Assembly (NCBI RefSeq): GCF_024806835.1
Contig: NZ_JANTYU010000001.1
Location: 1,054,001-1,118,000 of the forward strand
Reading direction: 5' to 3'
DNA length: 64,000 nt
DNA from: Xanthomonas sp. 3793
Lineage (GTDB): Bacteria > Pseudomonadota > Gammaproteobacteria > Xanthomonadales > Xanthomonadaceae
Under the pieces are notes generated by a model. That model searched no databases. It saw nothing but the letters and a program-made list of their open reading frames with translations, and had not been told where the DNA came from. Shown piece after piece: positions 18,619 to 29,443 of this stretch. Position 1 is the stretch's first letter, and every line of letters starts with the position of its first letter. Made by a program: the position numbers and the translations under genes.

Positions 18619-19140
18619 TCGGCAGCGGCTTGCGCGAGCGCTTCGCTGGCTGCATGGGCAATCGCGACGGGTCGCGCTAATCGACGGCCTGACCCGCAAG
18701 TCGCCACCCGCCGCAGGCATCCAGCGTCAGGCACCAGGCGGCTTCCCACGCAACGTCGCGCGCTTTGCAATCGATGCCAATACACGCTTGCCAAGCGATC
18801 GCCCGCGGCTTTTTCGACACCTTGCGGCGATACAGCCGCCGCCGGCAGCAGAGCGGGTCGATCAATGCGCAGCCGGTTGGCGCGCGCAGTGCGACCGTAG
18901 CCTTGCGCGACGACCTGCTGCCCTGCGTCAGATCCGACACATGCCTGCGCGCTGCACGCGTGCCGCACCGCGTTTTACGCAGGTTTTTACGCCGCTGGTG
19001 AACGAACCCCCGTCGAAAGACGCTTTTTTGTGTTGTTTCATCGTTTGCCTATTGGCGGCGCGCAGCAGTTGCCCTACATTTCGCGTTGCCGACTGGGTCG
19101 GCAGACCCAACACCACCAACGAATACGGAACGTATACCTC
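18619..19140 (+). other. 522-base gap upstream of the HU-type gene
   Basis: No gene can be supported. A minus-strand open frame at 18677-18940 (87 codons, Cys/Trp-rich) is the only candidate and shows no recognisable domain. The last 100 bases carry AT-richer sequence including a CTTTTTTGTG run and the probable promoter of the HU-type gene. Confidence 0.5.
19052..19080 (+). promoter_or_regulatory. Candidate promoter of the HU-type gene
   Basis: TTGGCG at 19052-19057, a 17-base spacer, then TACATT at 19075-19080. The ATG is 61 bases further on. Assigned by eye only. Confidence 0.35.
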
Positions 19141-19560
19141 ATGGCAAAAACCGCCGCTAAGAAGGCTGCCCCCAAGAAGGCAGTGAAAAAGGTCGCCGCC
19201 ACCAAGACCGCAAAGCCGGCCAAGGCCGCTACGTCGGCCGCGCCGAAGCCGATCAAGGAAGCCCTGAGCAAGACCGGTCTGGTCGCGCACATCGCCGAAT
19301 CCACCCAGCTGGCTCCGAAGGACGTCCGCGCCGTGCTGGCTTCGCTGGAAGCCGCTGCGCATTCCTCGTTGAACAAGAAGGGCGTCGGCAGCTTCACCCT
19401 GCCGGGCATGCTGAAGATCACCTCGGTCAACGTGCCGGCCAAGCCGAAGCGCAAGGGCATCAACCCCTTCACCAAGGAAGAGCAAATCTTTGCTGCCAAG
19501 GCCGCAACCCGCAAGGTCAAGGTTCGCCCTCTGAAGAAGCTGAAGGATGCCGCGCTCTGA
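19141..19560 (+). CDS. HU-family histone-like DNA-binding protein with Lys/Ala-rich N-terminal tail
   Basis: 139 residues, against about 90 for ordinary HU. Residues 1-38 are an extension of Lys, Ala, Pro and Thr (AAKKAAPKKAVKK and similar), like a histone H1 or eukaryotic-type tail. The HU/IHF fold follows: a helical dimerisation part (KEALSKTGLVAHIAESTQL), GVGSFTLPGMLKI, then the DNA-binding arm KGINPFTKEEQIF and KVKVRPLKKLKDA. ATG at 19141 is chosen because it begins the basic tail. A strong terminator lies 25 bases past the stop, so it is a single-gene unit, probably highly expressed. Confidence 0.92.
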   Translation: MAKTAAKKAAPKKAVKKVAATKTAKPAKAATSAAPKPIKEALSKTGLVAHIAESTQLAPKDVRAVLASLEAAAHSSLNKKGVGSFTLPGMLKITSVNVPAKPKRKGINPFTKEEQIFAAKAATRKVKVRPLKKLKDAAL

Positions 19561-19584
19561 TCGAGCGCGTATCCGGTGTCATCG

Positions 19585-19611
19585 AGACGGCCTTCGGGCC
19601 GTCTTTTTTTT
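19585..19611 (+). terminator. Rho-independent terminator after the HU-type gene
   Basis: AGACGGCC / GGCCGTCT stem with TTCG tetraloop followed by a run of eight to nine T. Starts 25 bases after the stop codon. Confidence 0.93.
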
Positions 19612-19691
19612 GCGCGCGCATTGCCGCATGCGCCCCCACATTGCGCTCATGACCGCTTGCCTACCCTACGTGCTGATTTGCGACGCAGCAG

Positions 19692-20309
19692 GTGCATGTG
19701 ACCGATCCATTGCCCCACACTTCGACAACGCCGCCATCCACGAAACGCAGCCCCGCACGTCGCGTGCGCCGCCTGCTGGTGTCGATCGCCCTGCTGTGCG
19801 CTTTGGGTGTGGCAGCGCGCTGGGCCTGGCAGTCGCCGATGGCCGAGCGCCTGCGCACCAGTTGGGAGCTGTCACGGATGCCGCCGCCTACCCATTTGCA
19901 CATTCCGGTGGACGGAGTACGTGCCCGCCAGATCGCCGACACCTTCGGTGCCCCACGCGGACGCGACCGCAGCCATGCGGGCGTGGATATCTTCGCGCCG
20001 CGCGGCACGCCTGTGGTCGCCGCCACCCGCGGCGTGGTCAGCGCCATTCGCGACGCCGGGCTGGGTGGAAAGCAGGTCTGGGTGCTGGGGCCGGCGTTGG
20101 AGCGGCATTACTATGCGCATCTGGACGACTGGGCAGCCGGGCTGGCGGTTGGCGATGTCGTCGAGCCAGGCACCGCGCTGGGCATGGTGGGGACCACCGG
20201 CAACGCACGTGGCACGCCGCCGCACCTGCATTACGGTATCTATGGGCGCAACGGTGCGTACGATCCGCTGCCGCTCCTGCGTAGAACCGGGCCGCAAGCT
20301 GCCGACTGA
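19692..20309 (+). CDS. Membrane-anchored M23 (LytM-type) peptidase
   Basis: 205 residues with one N-terminal membrane segment (about residues 26-46) after a basic stretch. The C-terminal LytM domain has the zinc ligands His95 and Asp99 (SHAGVDIFAPRG), the catalytic His143 and HLH at 178-180, so it looks active. It is expected to cut peptidoglycan cross-links or cross-bridges in the periplasm. Start is GTG, 19692 or 19698. There are no LysM repeats or coiled coil, so it is a minimal form. Confidence 0.88.
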   Translation: MHVTDPLPHTSTTPPSTKRSPARRVRRLLVSIALLCALGVAARWAWQSPMAERLRTSWELSRMPPPTHLHIPVDGVRARQIADTFGAPRGRDRSHAGVDIFAPRGTPVVAATRGVVSAIRDAGLGGKQVWVLGPALERHYYAHLDDWAAGLAVGDVVEPGTALGMVGTTGNARGTPPHLHYGIYGRNGAYDPLPLLRRTGPQAAD

Positions 20310-20401
20310 GCACGTTGGAACACTGCGTCATGGCCTGCGCTATCGAGCGCGCGGCGGCCTGCGCCTATGGTGGACGCAGCCCAGGAGTGACGCGACCAAC
20401 C

Positions 20402-20704
20402 ATGTCCCGAAAACGCTATCGCATTACGGTCACGCCCATCGAGAATGACGGGCGCCCGTGCGACGACCGCTGCACCATCGAGTTCGAACAGCGCTCGCGC
20501 GCGGACTGGATGCGCCTGCTCGAAGAGTTGCATCGGCGCCGCGATCTGAGCAGCGACGAATGCGCCGCACTCACCGTCGGCTCGCAATTGCTGGAAGACC
20601 TGGCCGCCCGCCCACGCGCGCACCCCAGCGATGCGCTGGATGCATTACGGCCCAGGCTGCAGTTGCTGCTCGAGCGCCTGCAGCGCGTACACCCCGGCGC
20701 CTGA
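20402..20704 (+). CDS. Small DUF3861-type protein
   Basis: 100 residues beginning MSRKRYRITVTPIENDGRP. The pattern of KRYRITVTP, then FEQRSRADWMRLLEELH, then an alpha-helical end (LRPRLQLLLERLQ) resembles DUF3861 as I remember it. No signal peptide or membrane segment, so it is probably cytoplasmic. Function unknown. It lies alone between the M23 peptidase and a lipoprotein gene. Confidence 0.7.
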   Translation: MSRKRYRITVTPIENDGRPCDDRCTIEFEQRSRADWMRLLEELHRRRDLSSDECAALTVGSQLLEDLAARPRAHPSDALDALRPRLQLLLERLQRVHPGA

Positions 20705-20761
20705 TTACCCCGCAGCGCACATGCCGGCTACACTGCGCTCCCTGGGGACGGGAGAGGCGCC

Positions 20762-21301
20762 ATGCGCTGGATCGTAAGTGCCATAGCGGTAGCCGCGCTC
20801 GCAGGCTGCAGCTGTCACCGCAGTGCAGACCAAGACACGGGCGCGACAACCAACGTGCCTACAACACGTGCGCCGGCAGCATCCGCTGCTGCGAGTGCCA
20901 ACCAGGCATCTGCGCAGCCTGCGGCTGAAGACTCCAGTGCTGCGCAGGCGCGCGCCAGTCTCGCCCAAGCAAGCGCCACCGTGCAGCGTTATCTGGGCGC
21001 ACTGCCTGGCGCCGCACGCGCCGATGCCGATGCATTGTGGGCCGGTGGCCGGCCATCGCCGGTGCCGGACGATGCGGTACTGCGCGGTATCGGCGATATC
21101 CGCTCGATGCGCATCAACAACGACCCACCGGTACCGTTGGATCAGGAACATCCGCCGCGGCGGATCGAGGTGCCGGTGCGCATCACCGTGCGCACCAGCG
21201 CTGGCACGCAGCAGCTGGCCGGCGCCTATCGCCTGCAGCCGCGCGTCGGCAGCGACAGCTGGGAAATCTACTCCGCCAGCTTGCATCCGGTGCTGCGCTA
21301 A
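20762..21301 (+). CDS. Putative lipoprotein, function unknown
   Basis: 179 residues with a lipoprotein signal: hydrophobic MRWIVSAIAVAALAGC, lipobox LAGC, Cys16. An Ala/Ser/Gln-rich linker to about residue 70 is followed by a small domain (SATVQRYLGALPGAARADADALW and IEVPVRITVRTSAGTQQLAGAYRLQPR). I do not recognise a family. The residue after Cys is Ser, not Asp, which would favour outer-membrane sorting by the Lol rules. Confidence 0.78.
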   Translation: MRWIVSAIAVAALAGCSCHRSADQDTGATTNVPTTRAPAASAAASANQASAQPAAEDSSAAQARASLAQASATVQRYLGALPGAARADADALWAGGRPSPVPDDAVLRGIGDIRSMRINNDPPVPLDQEHPPRRIEVPVRITVRTSAGTQQLAGAYRLQPRVGSDSWEIYSASLHPVLR

Positions 21302-21356
21302 CCCGTGGTTCACCGGCGCTGACTAAGGTTGTGTCACCTGTTGCCGGAGTCACCCG

Positions 21357-21953
21357 ATGAAACTGCGTTCGCTTGCCGGATCCGTGCTTGCCCTCGCCTT
21401 GGCGCTCCCCGTGACCAGCGCCTGGGCAGCGCCGCAGATCCAGGGACATCAGATCAGCGTGCAGGCCAGCGACCTGCAGCAGTATCTGGGCGGTCGCTTC
21501 CCGCAGACACACGACACGCTTGGCGGCCTGATCGCAATGACGGTCAGCAATCCGGCGCTGTCGCTGCCGCCGGGCGACCGGCTCAAGATGGCGTTCGACC
21601 TGGCTGTGGCCACCGCTGGCGGCGCGCCGGCCCCGGTGGGCAATGTGACCCTGACCAGCGCGCTGCGTTACGACGTCGCCAAACAGGGCTTCTATCTCGA
21701 CCAGCCCAGCATCGACGATTTCCGCCCGGCCAATTCCGGCGCAAAGCTCGATCACAGCACCCGGCAGGTCCTCAATACCTGGCTGGCCGATTACGCACGC
21801 AAGGAACCCATCTATCGCATCGACCCGTCGATTGCCGCAGTGATGGGCGCCGTGCAGGTGGAGTCGGTAGGCATCCAGAACGGACGCGTGGCGGTCAACT
21901 TCAATCAGAACATCGAACAGCTGGTGCCGGCGGCGGCGCTATCGGGTAAGTAA
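21357..21953 (+). CDS. DUF1439 (YceB-like) periplasmic protein
   Basis: 198 residues with a signal peptide ending AWA before Ala-Pro at about residue 25. The domain has ISVQASDLQQYLGGRFP near the start and YRIDPSIAAVMGAVQVESVGIQNGRVAVNFNQ near the end, as in DUF1439/YceB proteins. E. coli YceB is a lipoprotein; this one has no lipobox Cys and should be soluble in the periplasm or released. The function is unknown. Confidence 0.8.
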   Translation: MKLRSLAGSVLALALALPVTSAWAAPQIQGHQISVQASDLQQYLGGRFPQTHDTLGGLIAMTVSNPALSLPPGDRLKMAFDLAVATAGGAPAPVGNVTLTSALRYDVAKQGFYLDQPSIDDFRPANSGAKLDHSTRQVLNTWLADYARKEPIYRIDPSIAAVMGAVQVESVGIQNGRVAVNFNQNIEQLVPAAALSGK

Positions 21954-22026
21954 AATTCGTACGCTGGCCGGCAGACGGCGCAGCCGCTTACTCATCCGCA
22001 CACGACGCGCCCAACGTTCATCGTGC

Positions 22027-22056
22027 AAAGGCCCGACGCACCAGCGCCGGGCCTTT
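22027..22056. terminator. Bidirectional terminator between convergent genes
   Basis: AAAGGCCCG and CGGGCCTTT arms around a 12-base loop. It sits between the stop of the DUF1439 gene (21953) and the stop of the convergent PfpI-type gene (22094). The T-run is only three bases, so strength is uncertain. Confidence 0.6.
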
Positions 22057-22093
22057 CGATTGACGCGGGGTGGAACGTAGCGACTAGCGCGCC

Positions 22094-22636
22094 TTATGCA
22101 GCCAGGGCCTTGGCCACCGCCGCGCTGAATGCCGGAATGTCGTCCGGCTTGCGGCTGGTGATCAGCTGCCCATCGACCACCACCTCGGCATCCTGCCAGC
22201 GCGCGCCGGCATTGGTCAGATCGGTCTTGACCGACGGCCATGAGGTGACCTTGCGGTCGCGCACCAGATCGCTTTCCAGCAGGAGCCACGGCCCGTGGCA
22301 GATCGCCGCGACCGGCTTGTGGGCCGTGGCGAATGCGCGGATGAAGGCAATCGCCTGGGTGTCCGTGCGCAACGTGTCGGGATTGAGCACGCCACCGGGC
22401 AGCACCAGCGCGTCGTAGCTGTCGGCGGTTGCCTGTTCAAGATGCTGGTCGACAGCGACCGAGTCGCCCCAGTCGGTGTGATTCCAGGCGCGGATCTTTG
22501 CGCCATCGCCGGGTGCGATCACAGCGACCTTGGCACCCCACGATTCCAGCAGGCGCTTGGGTTCTGTCAGTTCGGATTGCTCGAAGCCATCGGTGGCCAG
22601 GACAGCGATGGTCTTGCCGGAGAGCGAATAAGACAT
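22094..22636 (-). CDS. PfpI/DJ-1 family protein (type 1 glutamine amidotransferase-like)
   Basis: 180 residues. The nucleophile elbow AAICHGPWLL places Cys113 and His114, with Glu19 in DGFEQSEL as the usual third residue; DALVLPGGVLNPDTLR and TSWPSVKTDL are also typical of the PfpI/YhbO branch. Such proteins are variously described as chaperones, glyoxalases or deglycases; sequence does not decide which. Start at 22636 has GAGGAG upstream. Single gene. Confidence 0.9.
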   Translation of the reverse strand: MSYSLSGKTIAVLATDGFEQSELTEPKRLLESWGAKVAVIAPGDGAKIRAWNHTDWGDSVAVDQHLEQATADSYDALVLPGGVLNPDTLRTDTQAIAFIRAFATAHKPVAAICHGPWLLLESDLVRDRKVTSWPSVKTDLTNAGARWQDAEVVVDGQLITSRKPDDIPAFSAAVAKALAA

Positions 22637-22740
22637 GTAGGGCTCCTCGATGAAAGAAGCCCGCACCCTAGGCAGCGCGCTGTTGCGTACCGGTGAACCG
22701 ATGTGTGCGTCGCGTCAGCGCGCAACGCGCTCGCGCAGGC

Positions 22741-23208
22741 TCAGCGCTTGGGCTGCAGCATCGTGCCGGTGCAGTTCTTCGACCCGCAGCGGCATTCCCA
22801 GATCTTCTTCAAGCGCGGCGTATGCCGCTCGGCCAGGGTGATGCCGTAATTGTAGGTGAGCTCTTCGCCAGCCTTGATGGCGCGTTTGGCCTCGATGAAG
22901 ATCTTGTCCTTGCTGCGGTCGTCGCCTTCTGCCTCCTCGATCACCGCTTCGCAATTGGGGTTGCAGCTGTGGTTGATCCAGCGCGCGACATTGCCTTCGT
23001 AGTTGGCATCCAGCACATAGTCGTCGCTGAGCGTAAAAAGGAAAGTGTGGCCGCTTTCCACGTCGCCGGTGTCGTCGGCATCCACTTCGGCATGCGTGCG
23101 CAGGCGTCCCTTGTATTGAATGATGCGCTCGCCCTTGCGGAGCGGGGCGAGGGCGAACATGCCATTGCCGTGGATACGTGACTTGCGGGCGGCAACTTTG
23201 CGCGACAT
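22741..23208 (-). CDS. SET-domain lysine methyltransferase-like protein
   Basis: 155 residues, a compact complete SET domain. GNGMFALAPLRKGERI opens it; NHSCNPNC at 79-86 and ELTYNYG at 116-122 are the SAM and catalytic-site signatures. A post-SET-like CRCGSKNC with Cys139, Cys141 and Cys146 could share a zinc with Cys86. In other organisms SET proteins methylate lysines in histones, ribosomal proteins or other targets. The substrate here is unknown. The basic N-terminus (MSRKVAARKSRIHG) is family-typical. It diverges from the SUF operon. Confidence 0.9.
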   Translation of the reverse strand: MSRKVAARKSRIHGNGMFALAPLRKGERIIQYKGRLRTHAEVDADDTGDVESGHTFLFTLSDDYVLDANYEGNVARWINHSCNPNCEAVIEEAEGDDRSKDKIFIEAKRAIKAGEELTYNYGITLAERHTPRLKKIWECRCGSKNCTGTMLQPKR

Positions 23209-23320
23209 GTAAGGGTCCAGTGATGGGGCCGCTCATTGTGACCGCAGCGCGCCCATGCGCCAAGCACAAGCGCACCATCGCCCGCAACGGCCTGCGCTTG
23301 CCGGCGGCTGAACCGGGCGG

Positions 23321-23350
23321 TTGGCCCTGCCCGGCGGGAAAGAGTACAAT
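23321..23350 (+). promoter_or_regulatory. Candidate promoter of the SUF operon
   Basis: TTGGCC at 23321-23326, an 18-base spacer, and a good TACAAT -10 element at 23345-23350, 31 bases before the regulator ATG. Autoregulation by the Rrf2 protein is likely from family knowledge, but I cannot define its operator. Confidence 0.5.
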
Positions 23351-23381
23351 TTCGGTCCGCTTTAAGGTTTCCTGCTCGCTC

Positions 23382-23840
23382 ATGTTGCGCGTCACCAAAC
23401 TCACCGATTACGCCACCGTCGTGCTGACCGTGCTTGCCGCACGCAGCGGCGAGGTGCTCAGCGCCAGCGAACTGGCCGAACAGGCGGGCCTGGAAGCGCC
23501 GACCGTGAGCAAGATCCTCAAACCGTTATCGCAAGCCGGGCTGGTGGAAGGTCTGCGCGGCGTGCACGGCGGTTACCGGCTGGCGCGCGATGCCGGCCAG
23601 ATCACCCTGGTGGAAATCGTCGAGGCAATGGAAGGCCCGTTGGCGATCACCGAATGCAGCCAGGACCATAGCCAGTGCGGCATCGCGCAGACATGCGGGG
23701 TGCGCTCCAACTGGCGCCTGATCAACGACGTGGTCGGCGACGCATTGCGTCGGGTCACGCTTGCGCAGATGTTGCAGCCTCTCTCTCTCCCTGGCGACAG
23801 CCGTCGGCGTTCCATCGCCGCACGCGTCGCGACCACCTGA
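23382..23840 (+). CDS. Rrf2 family Fe-S cluster regulator of the SUF system
   Basis: 152 residues. The winged-helix part (RVTKLTDYATVVLTVLAA, LEAPTVSKILKPLSQAGLV, GVHGGYRLAR) is followed by Cys92, Cys99 and Cys105, spaced nearly as the 2Fe-2S ligands of IscR. It should sense cluster status and control the operon it heads. ATG at 23382 is chosen by homology and the promoter 31 bases upstream. The gap to sufB is 15 bases. Confidence 0.93.
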   Translation: MLRVTKLTDYATVVLTVLAARSGEVLSASELAEQAGLEAPTVSKILKPLSQAGLVEGLRGVHGGYRLARDAGQITLVEIVEAMEGPLAITECSQDHSQCGIAQTCGVRSNWRLINDVVGDALRRVTLAQMLQPLSLPGDSRRRSIAARVATT

Positions 23841-23855
23841 CCTGTAGGCAGCCCG

Positions 23856-25313
<1,458 letters not shown>

Positions 25314-25324
25314 CGCTGCCTGCT

Positions 25325-25430
25325 GGGATTCGGCATTGGAGATTGGAGATTCGCAACGTCTCGCTCCCTGCCTCCCTGCCTCCCTGGCTCTTCTGCTGTT
25401 ACCAATCCCAAATTTCGAATGACCAATCCC

Positions 25431-25431
<1 letters not shown>
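25325..25431. repeat. Inverted GGGATT-type repeat pair and 8-bp tandem repeat between sufB and sufC
   Basis: Left arm GGGATTCGGCATTGGAGATT (from 25325) and right arm near 25401-25431 with CCAATCCC twice. Between them, TCCCTGCC is repeated three times (25365-25388, last copy with one change). The right arm runs up to the sufC ATG, so it may affect sufC translation. Confidence 0.75.
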
Positions 25432-26194
<763 letters not shown>

Positions 26195-26195
<1 letters not shown>

Positions 26196-27457
26196 TGAGC
26201 GCCCTGCTCGACTCCCTGGCCCGCGGTTTCTGTGGCAACGATGCGCGCCGCGCCGAGCTCGATGCTGCGCTGCAGGCCGGCCTGCCCGGCCCGCGCGCCG
26301 AAGCGTGGAAATACACCTCGCTGCGCCAGCTGGAACGGCGTAGTTTTCAGCCGGCCCCGCTGGTGCCGACGTTGATCGATGCTGCGCTGCTGGACGAGAT
26401 CCCGTCGCCGCGGCTGGTATTCGTCAACGGCCGCCCATCCGACGCCTTGAGCGACCTGTCGACGCTCCCGGATGGCGTGCAGCTGGACACCTTGTCCGCG
26501 TCGCTGGCTGCAGGCGATGACGCCCAGCAATTACTCGGCCGCCGTTTCGAAGGCAGCGACGAAATCTTTGCGCGCCTCAATGCAGCACTTGCCGACGAAG
26601 GCGTGCTGGTGCGCGTGCAGGAAGGCGCGCAGATCGAGGCGCCGCTGCATCTGGTCTTCATCGGTGTGGCCGGCGAGCACGACCTGTCCTGGCACCACCG
26701 CCACCTGATCGAACTGCGCGCCGGTGCGACGCTGAACGTGGTCGAGCACCACCTGCATGTCGGCGATGCCGCGCATCTGCACAACAGCCTGATGCATGTC
26801 CATCTGGCCCAGGATGCGGCGCTGTCGCATGCGCGCGTGCAGGCCGACAGTGCGCACGCAACGTCGCTGTTGCGCACCGATGCGGTGCTGGCGCGCAACG
26901 CGCGCTACCAGCGCGTGGATCTGGAACTGGGTGCCAACCTGTCGCGCCACGAGCTCAACGTGCGCCTGGAGGGCAACAATGCCCAGCTCACCGCCAATGG
27001 TGTGCTGCTCGGCAACGGCCGCCGCCATATCGACACACGCCTGGGCATCGCGCACATCGCACGCGACACCAGCTGCGAGCTGGTCTGGCGCGGCGTGGGC
27101 GCCGATCGCAGCCGGGTGGTCTTCCACGGCGGCATCAACATCCGTCCCGGCGCAGACGGCACCGACGCGCGACTGTCGAACAAGAATCTGCTGCTGTCGG
27201 CCAATGCCGAGATCGACACCCAGCCGGTGCTGGTGATCGATGCCGAAGAAGTGCAGGCCGCGCATGGCGCCACCGTCGGCCAGCTCGACGACAACGCCTT
27301 GTTCTATCTGCGCTCGCGCGGCCTGCCGCAGGCAGAAGCGCAGCGCCTGTTGAGCGCCGCGTTCTGCCACGAGCCGCTGCGCATGCTGCCCAGCGCACTG
27401 GGAGCGGTGCTGGCGCTGCAGCTGGACCGCGCACTGATCTCGGCAGGCGTGGCATGA
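26195..27457 (+). CDS. sufD: Fe-S cluster assembly protein SufD
   Basis: 420 residues. PRAEAWKYTSLRQL near the N-terminus, the beta-helix core, and VGQLDDNALFYLRSRGLPQAEAQRLL near the C-terminus are typical of SufD. It pairs with SufB in the SufBC2D scaffold and is needed for iron entry. It overlaps sufC by one base and sufS by four. Confidence 0.95.
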
Positions 27458-28698
27458 ACGCGCCCGCCGTCACGCAACTGGCCGCGCCGGACTGGGAGCG
27501 CGTGCGCTCGGATTTCCCGCTGCTGATGCGGCAGGTGCATGGCAAGCCGCTGATCTATTTCGACAACGCCAACACCGGGCAGAAGCCGCTGCAGGTGATT
27601 GCCGCGACCGATGAGTTCTATCGGCGCCAGAACGCCAACGTGAGCCGCGCAGTGCATGCGCTGGGCACCGAGGCCACCGATGCCTTCGAAGGCGCGCGCA
27701 GCAAGCTGGCGCGCTTTCTCAATGTGCGCGCCGACGAGCTGGTGCTGTGCAGCGGCACCACCTTTGCGATCAATCTGGTGGCCTATTCCTGGGCGTTGCC
27801 GCGCCTGGGCGCCGGCGATGTGATCCTGATCTCACGCATGGAGCACCACGCCAACATCGTGCCGTGGCAGCTGGTGGCCCAGCGTACCGGTGCCAGCATC
27901 CGCGTGGCCGAAATCACGCCGGACGGTGCGCTGGATCTGGACGCCTTGCGCCAGGCGATGACGCCGGAGGTCAAGCTGCTGGCGATCACGCATGTGTCCA
28001 ATGTGCTGGGCACGGTCAATCCGGTGCGCGAGATCTGCCGCGAGGCACGCAAGCGCGGCATCGTCACCGTGGTGGATGGTTCGCAGGCGGCGCCGCATCG
28101 TCGTATCGACGTGGCCGGCATCGGCTGCGATTTCTACGCCATCACCGGCCACAAGATGTGCGGCCCCACCGGCACCGGCGCGCTATGGGCACGCCGCGAA
28201 CATCTGCAGGCCATGCCGCCGTTCCTGGGCGGCGGCGAGATGATCAAGGAAGTCAGTTTCGAGGGCACGGTGTTCAACGATGCCCCGCACAAGTTCGAAG
28301 CAGGCACGCCCAACATCGCCGGCTTCATCGGCCTGGGCGCGGCGGTGGATTATCTTGACTCGCTCGGCCTCGATCACGTGGAAGCGCGCGAAGCCGAGCT
28401 GCTGGCGCACTTCACCGAAGAGCTGCAGCGGATCGATGGCCTGCGCATCTTCGGCACCACGCCCGACAAGGCCGCAGTGGTGTCGTTCCTGATCGAGGGC
28501 GCGCATTCGCACGACCTTGCCACCCTGCTCGACCTGGAAGGCGTGGCAGTGCGCTCCGGCCAGCACTGTGCGCATCCGCTGCTGCAGTACTACGGCGTGG
28601 CCGCCACCTGTCGCGCATCGCTGGCCTTTTACAACACGCACGACGAGATCGAGCGCTTTGTTGCCGCGTTGGTGAAGGTGCGTCGCCTGCTGGGTTGA
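27454..28698 (+). CDS. sufS: Cysteine desulfurase SufS
   Basis: 414 residues, a group II desulfurase. PLP Lys234 lies in AITGHKMCGPTGTG and the active-site Cys372 in RSGQHCAHPLLQYYG. It strips sulfur from cysteine for the SUF scaffold. A SufE or SufU partner is normally needed to activate SufS, and none is encoded next to it in this window. Its stop is followed by an inverted repeat pair and a terminator. Confidence 0.96.
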   Translation: MNAPAVTQLAAPDWERVRSDFPLLMRQVHGKPLIYFDNANTGQKPLQVIAATDEFYRRQNANVSRAVHALGTEATDAFEGARSKLARFLNVRADELVLCSGTTFAINLVAYSWALPRLGAGDVILISRMEHHANIVPWQLVAQRTGASIRVAEITPDGALDLDALRQAMTPEVKLLAITHVSNVLGTVNPVREICREARKRGIVTVVDGSQAAPHRRIDVAGIGCDFYAITGHKMCGPTGTGALWARREHLQAMPPFLGGGEMIKEVSFEGTVFNDAPHKFEAGTPNIAGFIGLGAAVDYLDSLGLDHVEAREAELLAHFTEELQRIDGLRIFGTTPDKAAVVSFLIEGAHSHDLATLLDLEGVAVRSGQHCAHPLLQYYGVAATCRASLAFYNTHDEIERFVAALVKVRRLLG

Positions 28699-28701
28699 AG
28701 G

Positions 28702-28890
28702 CGGGGATTGGGGATTCGGCATTGGGGATTCGCAAGACCCCTTCGCTACCCTGCAGCGCGTGCGCCAGACCTCCGTGCGTTGGCGCACGTACCCATGACA
28801 AGACTCAGAGCAACGCCCCAGTCCCAACATCCCACACCGCGCAAGAAACAGCGTTCTTGCGCTTTTACGAATCCCCAATCCCGACTCCCG
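28702..28890. repeat. Inverted GGGATT-type repeat pair downstream of sufS
   Basis: Left arm GGGGATTGGGGATTCGGCAT (from about 28703) ends in CGCAAGACC; right arm GAATCCCCAATCCCGACTCC (28869 on) is inverted. A rho-independent terminator lies between the arms. Confidence 0.8.
28839..28866 (+). terminator. Terminator of the SUF operon
   Basis: A perfect 9-bp stem GCGCAAGAA / TTCTTGCGC with a 6-base loop, followed by TTTT. It lies 141 bases after sufS and 38 bases before the GNAT gene, so the GNAT-Rieske pair may need read-through or its own promoter. Confidence 0.75.
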
Positions 28891-28903
28891 CTAAACTGCT
28901 CCC

Positions 28904-29443
28904 ATGCAGACCACCACCTTCCGCACCGCTACCGTCGATGACATCGACGCCCTCGTCCAGCTGGTGACCTCGGCCTATCGCGGCGACAGTAGCCGCGTGG
29001 GCTGGACCACCGAGGCGGACATTCTCGATGGTGCCCGCATTGATCCGGCCGTGCTGCGTCAGGACATCCTGCGCGAGCGCAGCCTGGTGTTGCTGGTGGA
29101 ACAGGACGGGCGCCTGCTGGCGTGCGCCCATATCGCCGACGACGATGGTGCGGGGTACTTCGGCATGTTCGCGGTGGACCCGTCGCTGCAGGGCAGCGGC
29201 CTGGGCAAGACGCTGCTGGCCGAGGCCGAGCGCATCGCCGCCGCCGAATGGCAGCTGCCGGTGATGCGCATGACCGTGATCGATGTGCGCAACGAACTCA
29301 TCGCCTTCTACGAACGACGCGGTTACCGCCGCACCGGCATCGTCAAACCGTTCCCGTATGGCGATGAGCGCTTCGGCGTGCCGCTGCGGCAGGATCTGCG
29401 GTTCGAAGTGCTGGAAAAGTCGCTGGCCGACGCCGCGCCATGA
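28904..29443 (+). CDS. GNAT family N-acetyltransferase
   Basis: 179 residues with a GNAT fold: FRTATVDDIDALVQLVTSAY, then the acetyl-CoA loop VDPSLQGSGLGKTLLAEAE and FYERRGYRRTG. The acceptor is not predictable. It overlaps the Rieske gene by four bases (ATGA) and follows the SUF terminator. Confidence 0.88.
   Translation: MQTTTFRTATVDDIDALVQLVTSAYRGDSSRVGWTTEADILDGARIDPAVLRQDILRERSLVLLVEQDGRLLACAHIADDDGAGYFGMFAVDPSLQGSGLGKTLLAEAERIAAAEWQLPVMRMTVIDVRNELIAFYERRGYRRTGIVKPFPYGDERFGVPLRQDLRFEVLEKSLADAAP

Noticed and set aside
22741-23208. The idea that the SET gene is recent eukaryotic DNA
   Set aside because: Its codon use and GC richness match the neighbours, and similar small SET proteins occur in other bacteria, so recent transfer is not supported by what is visible.
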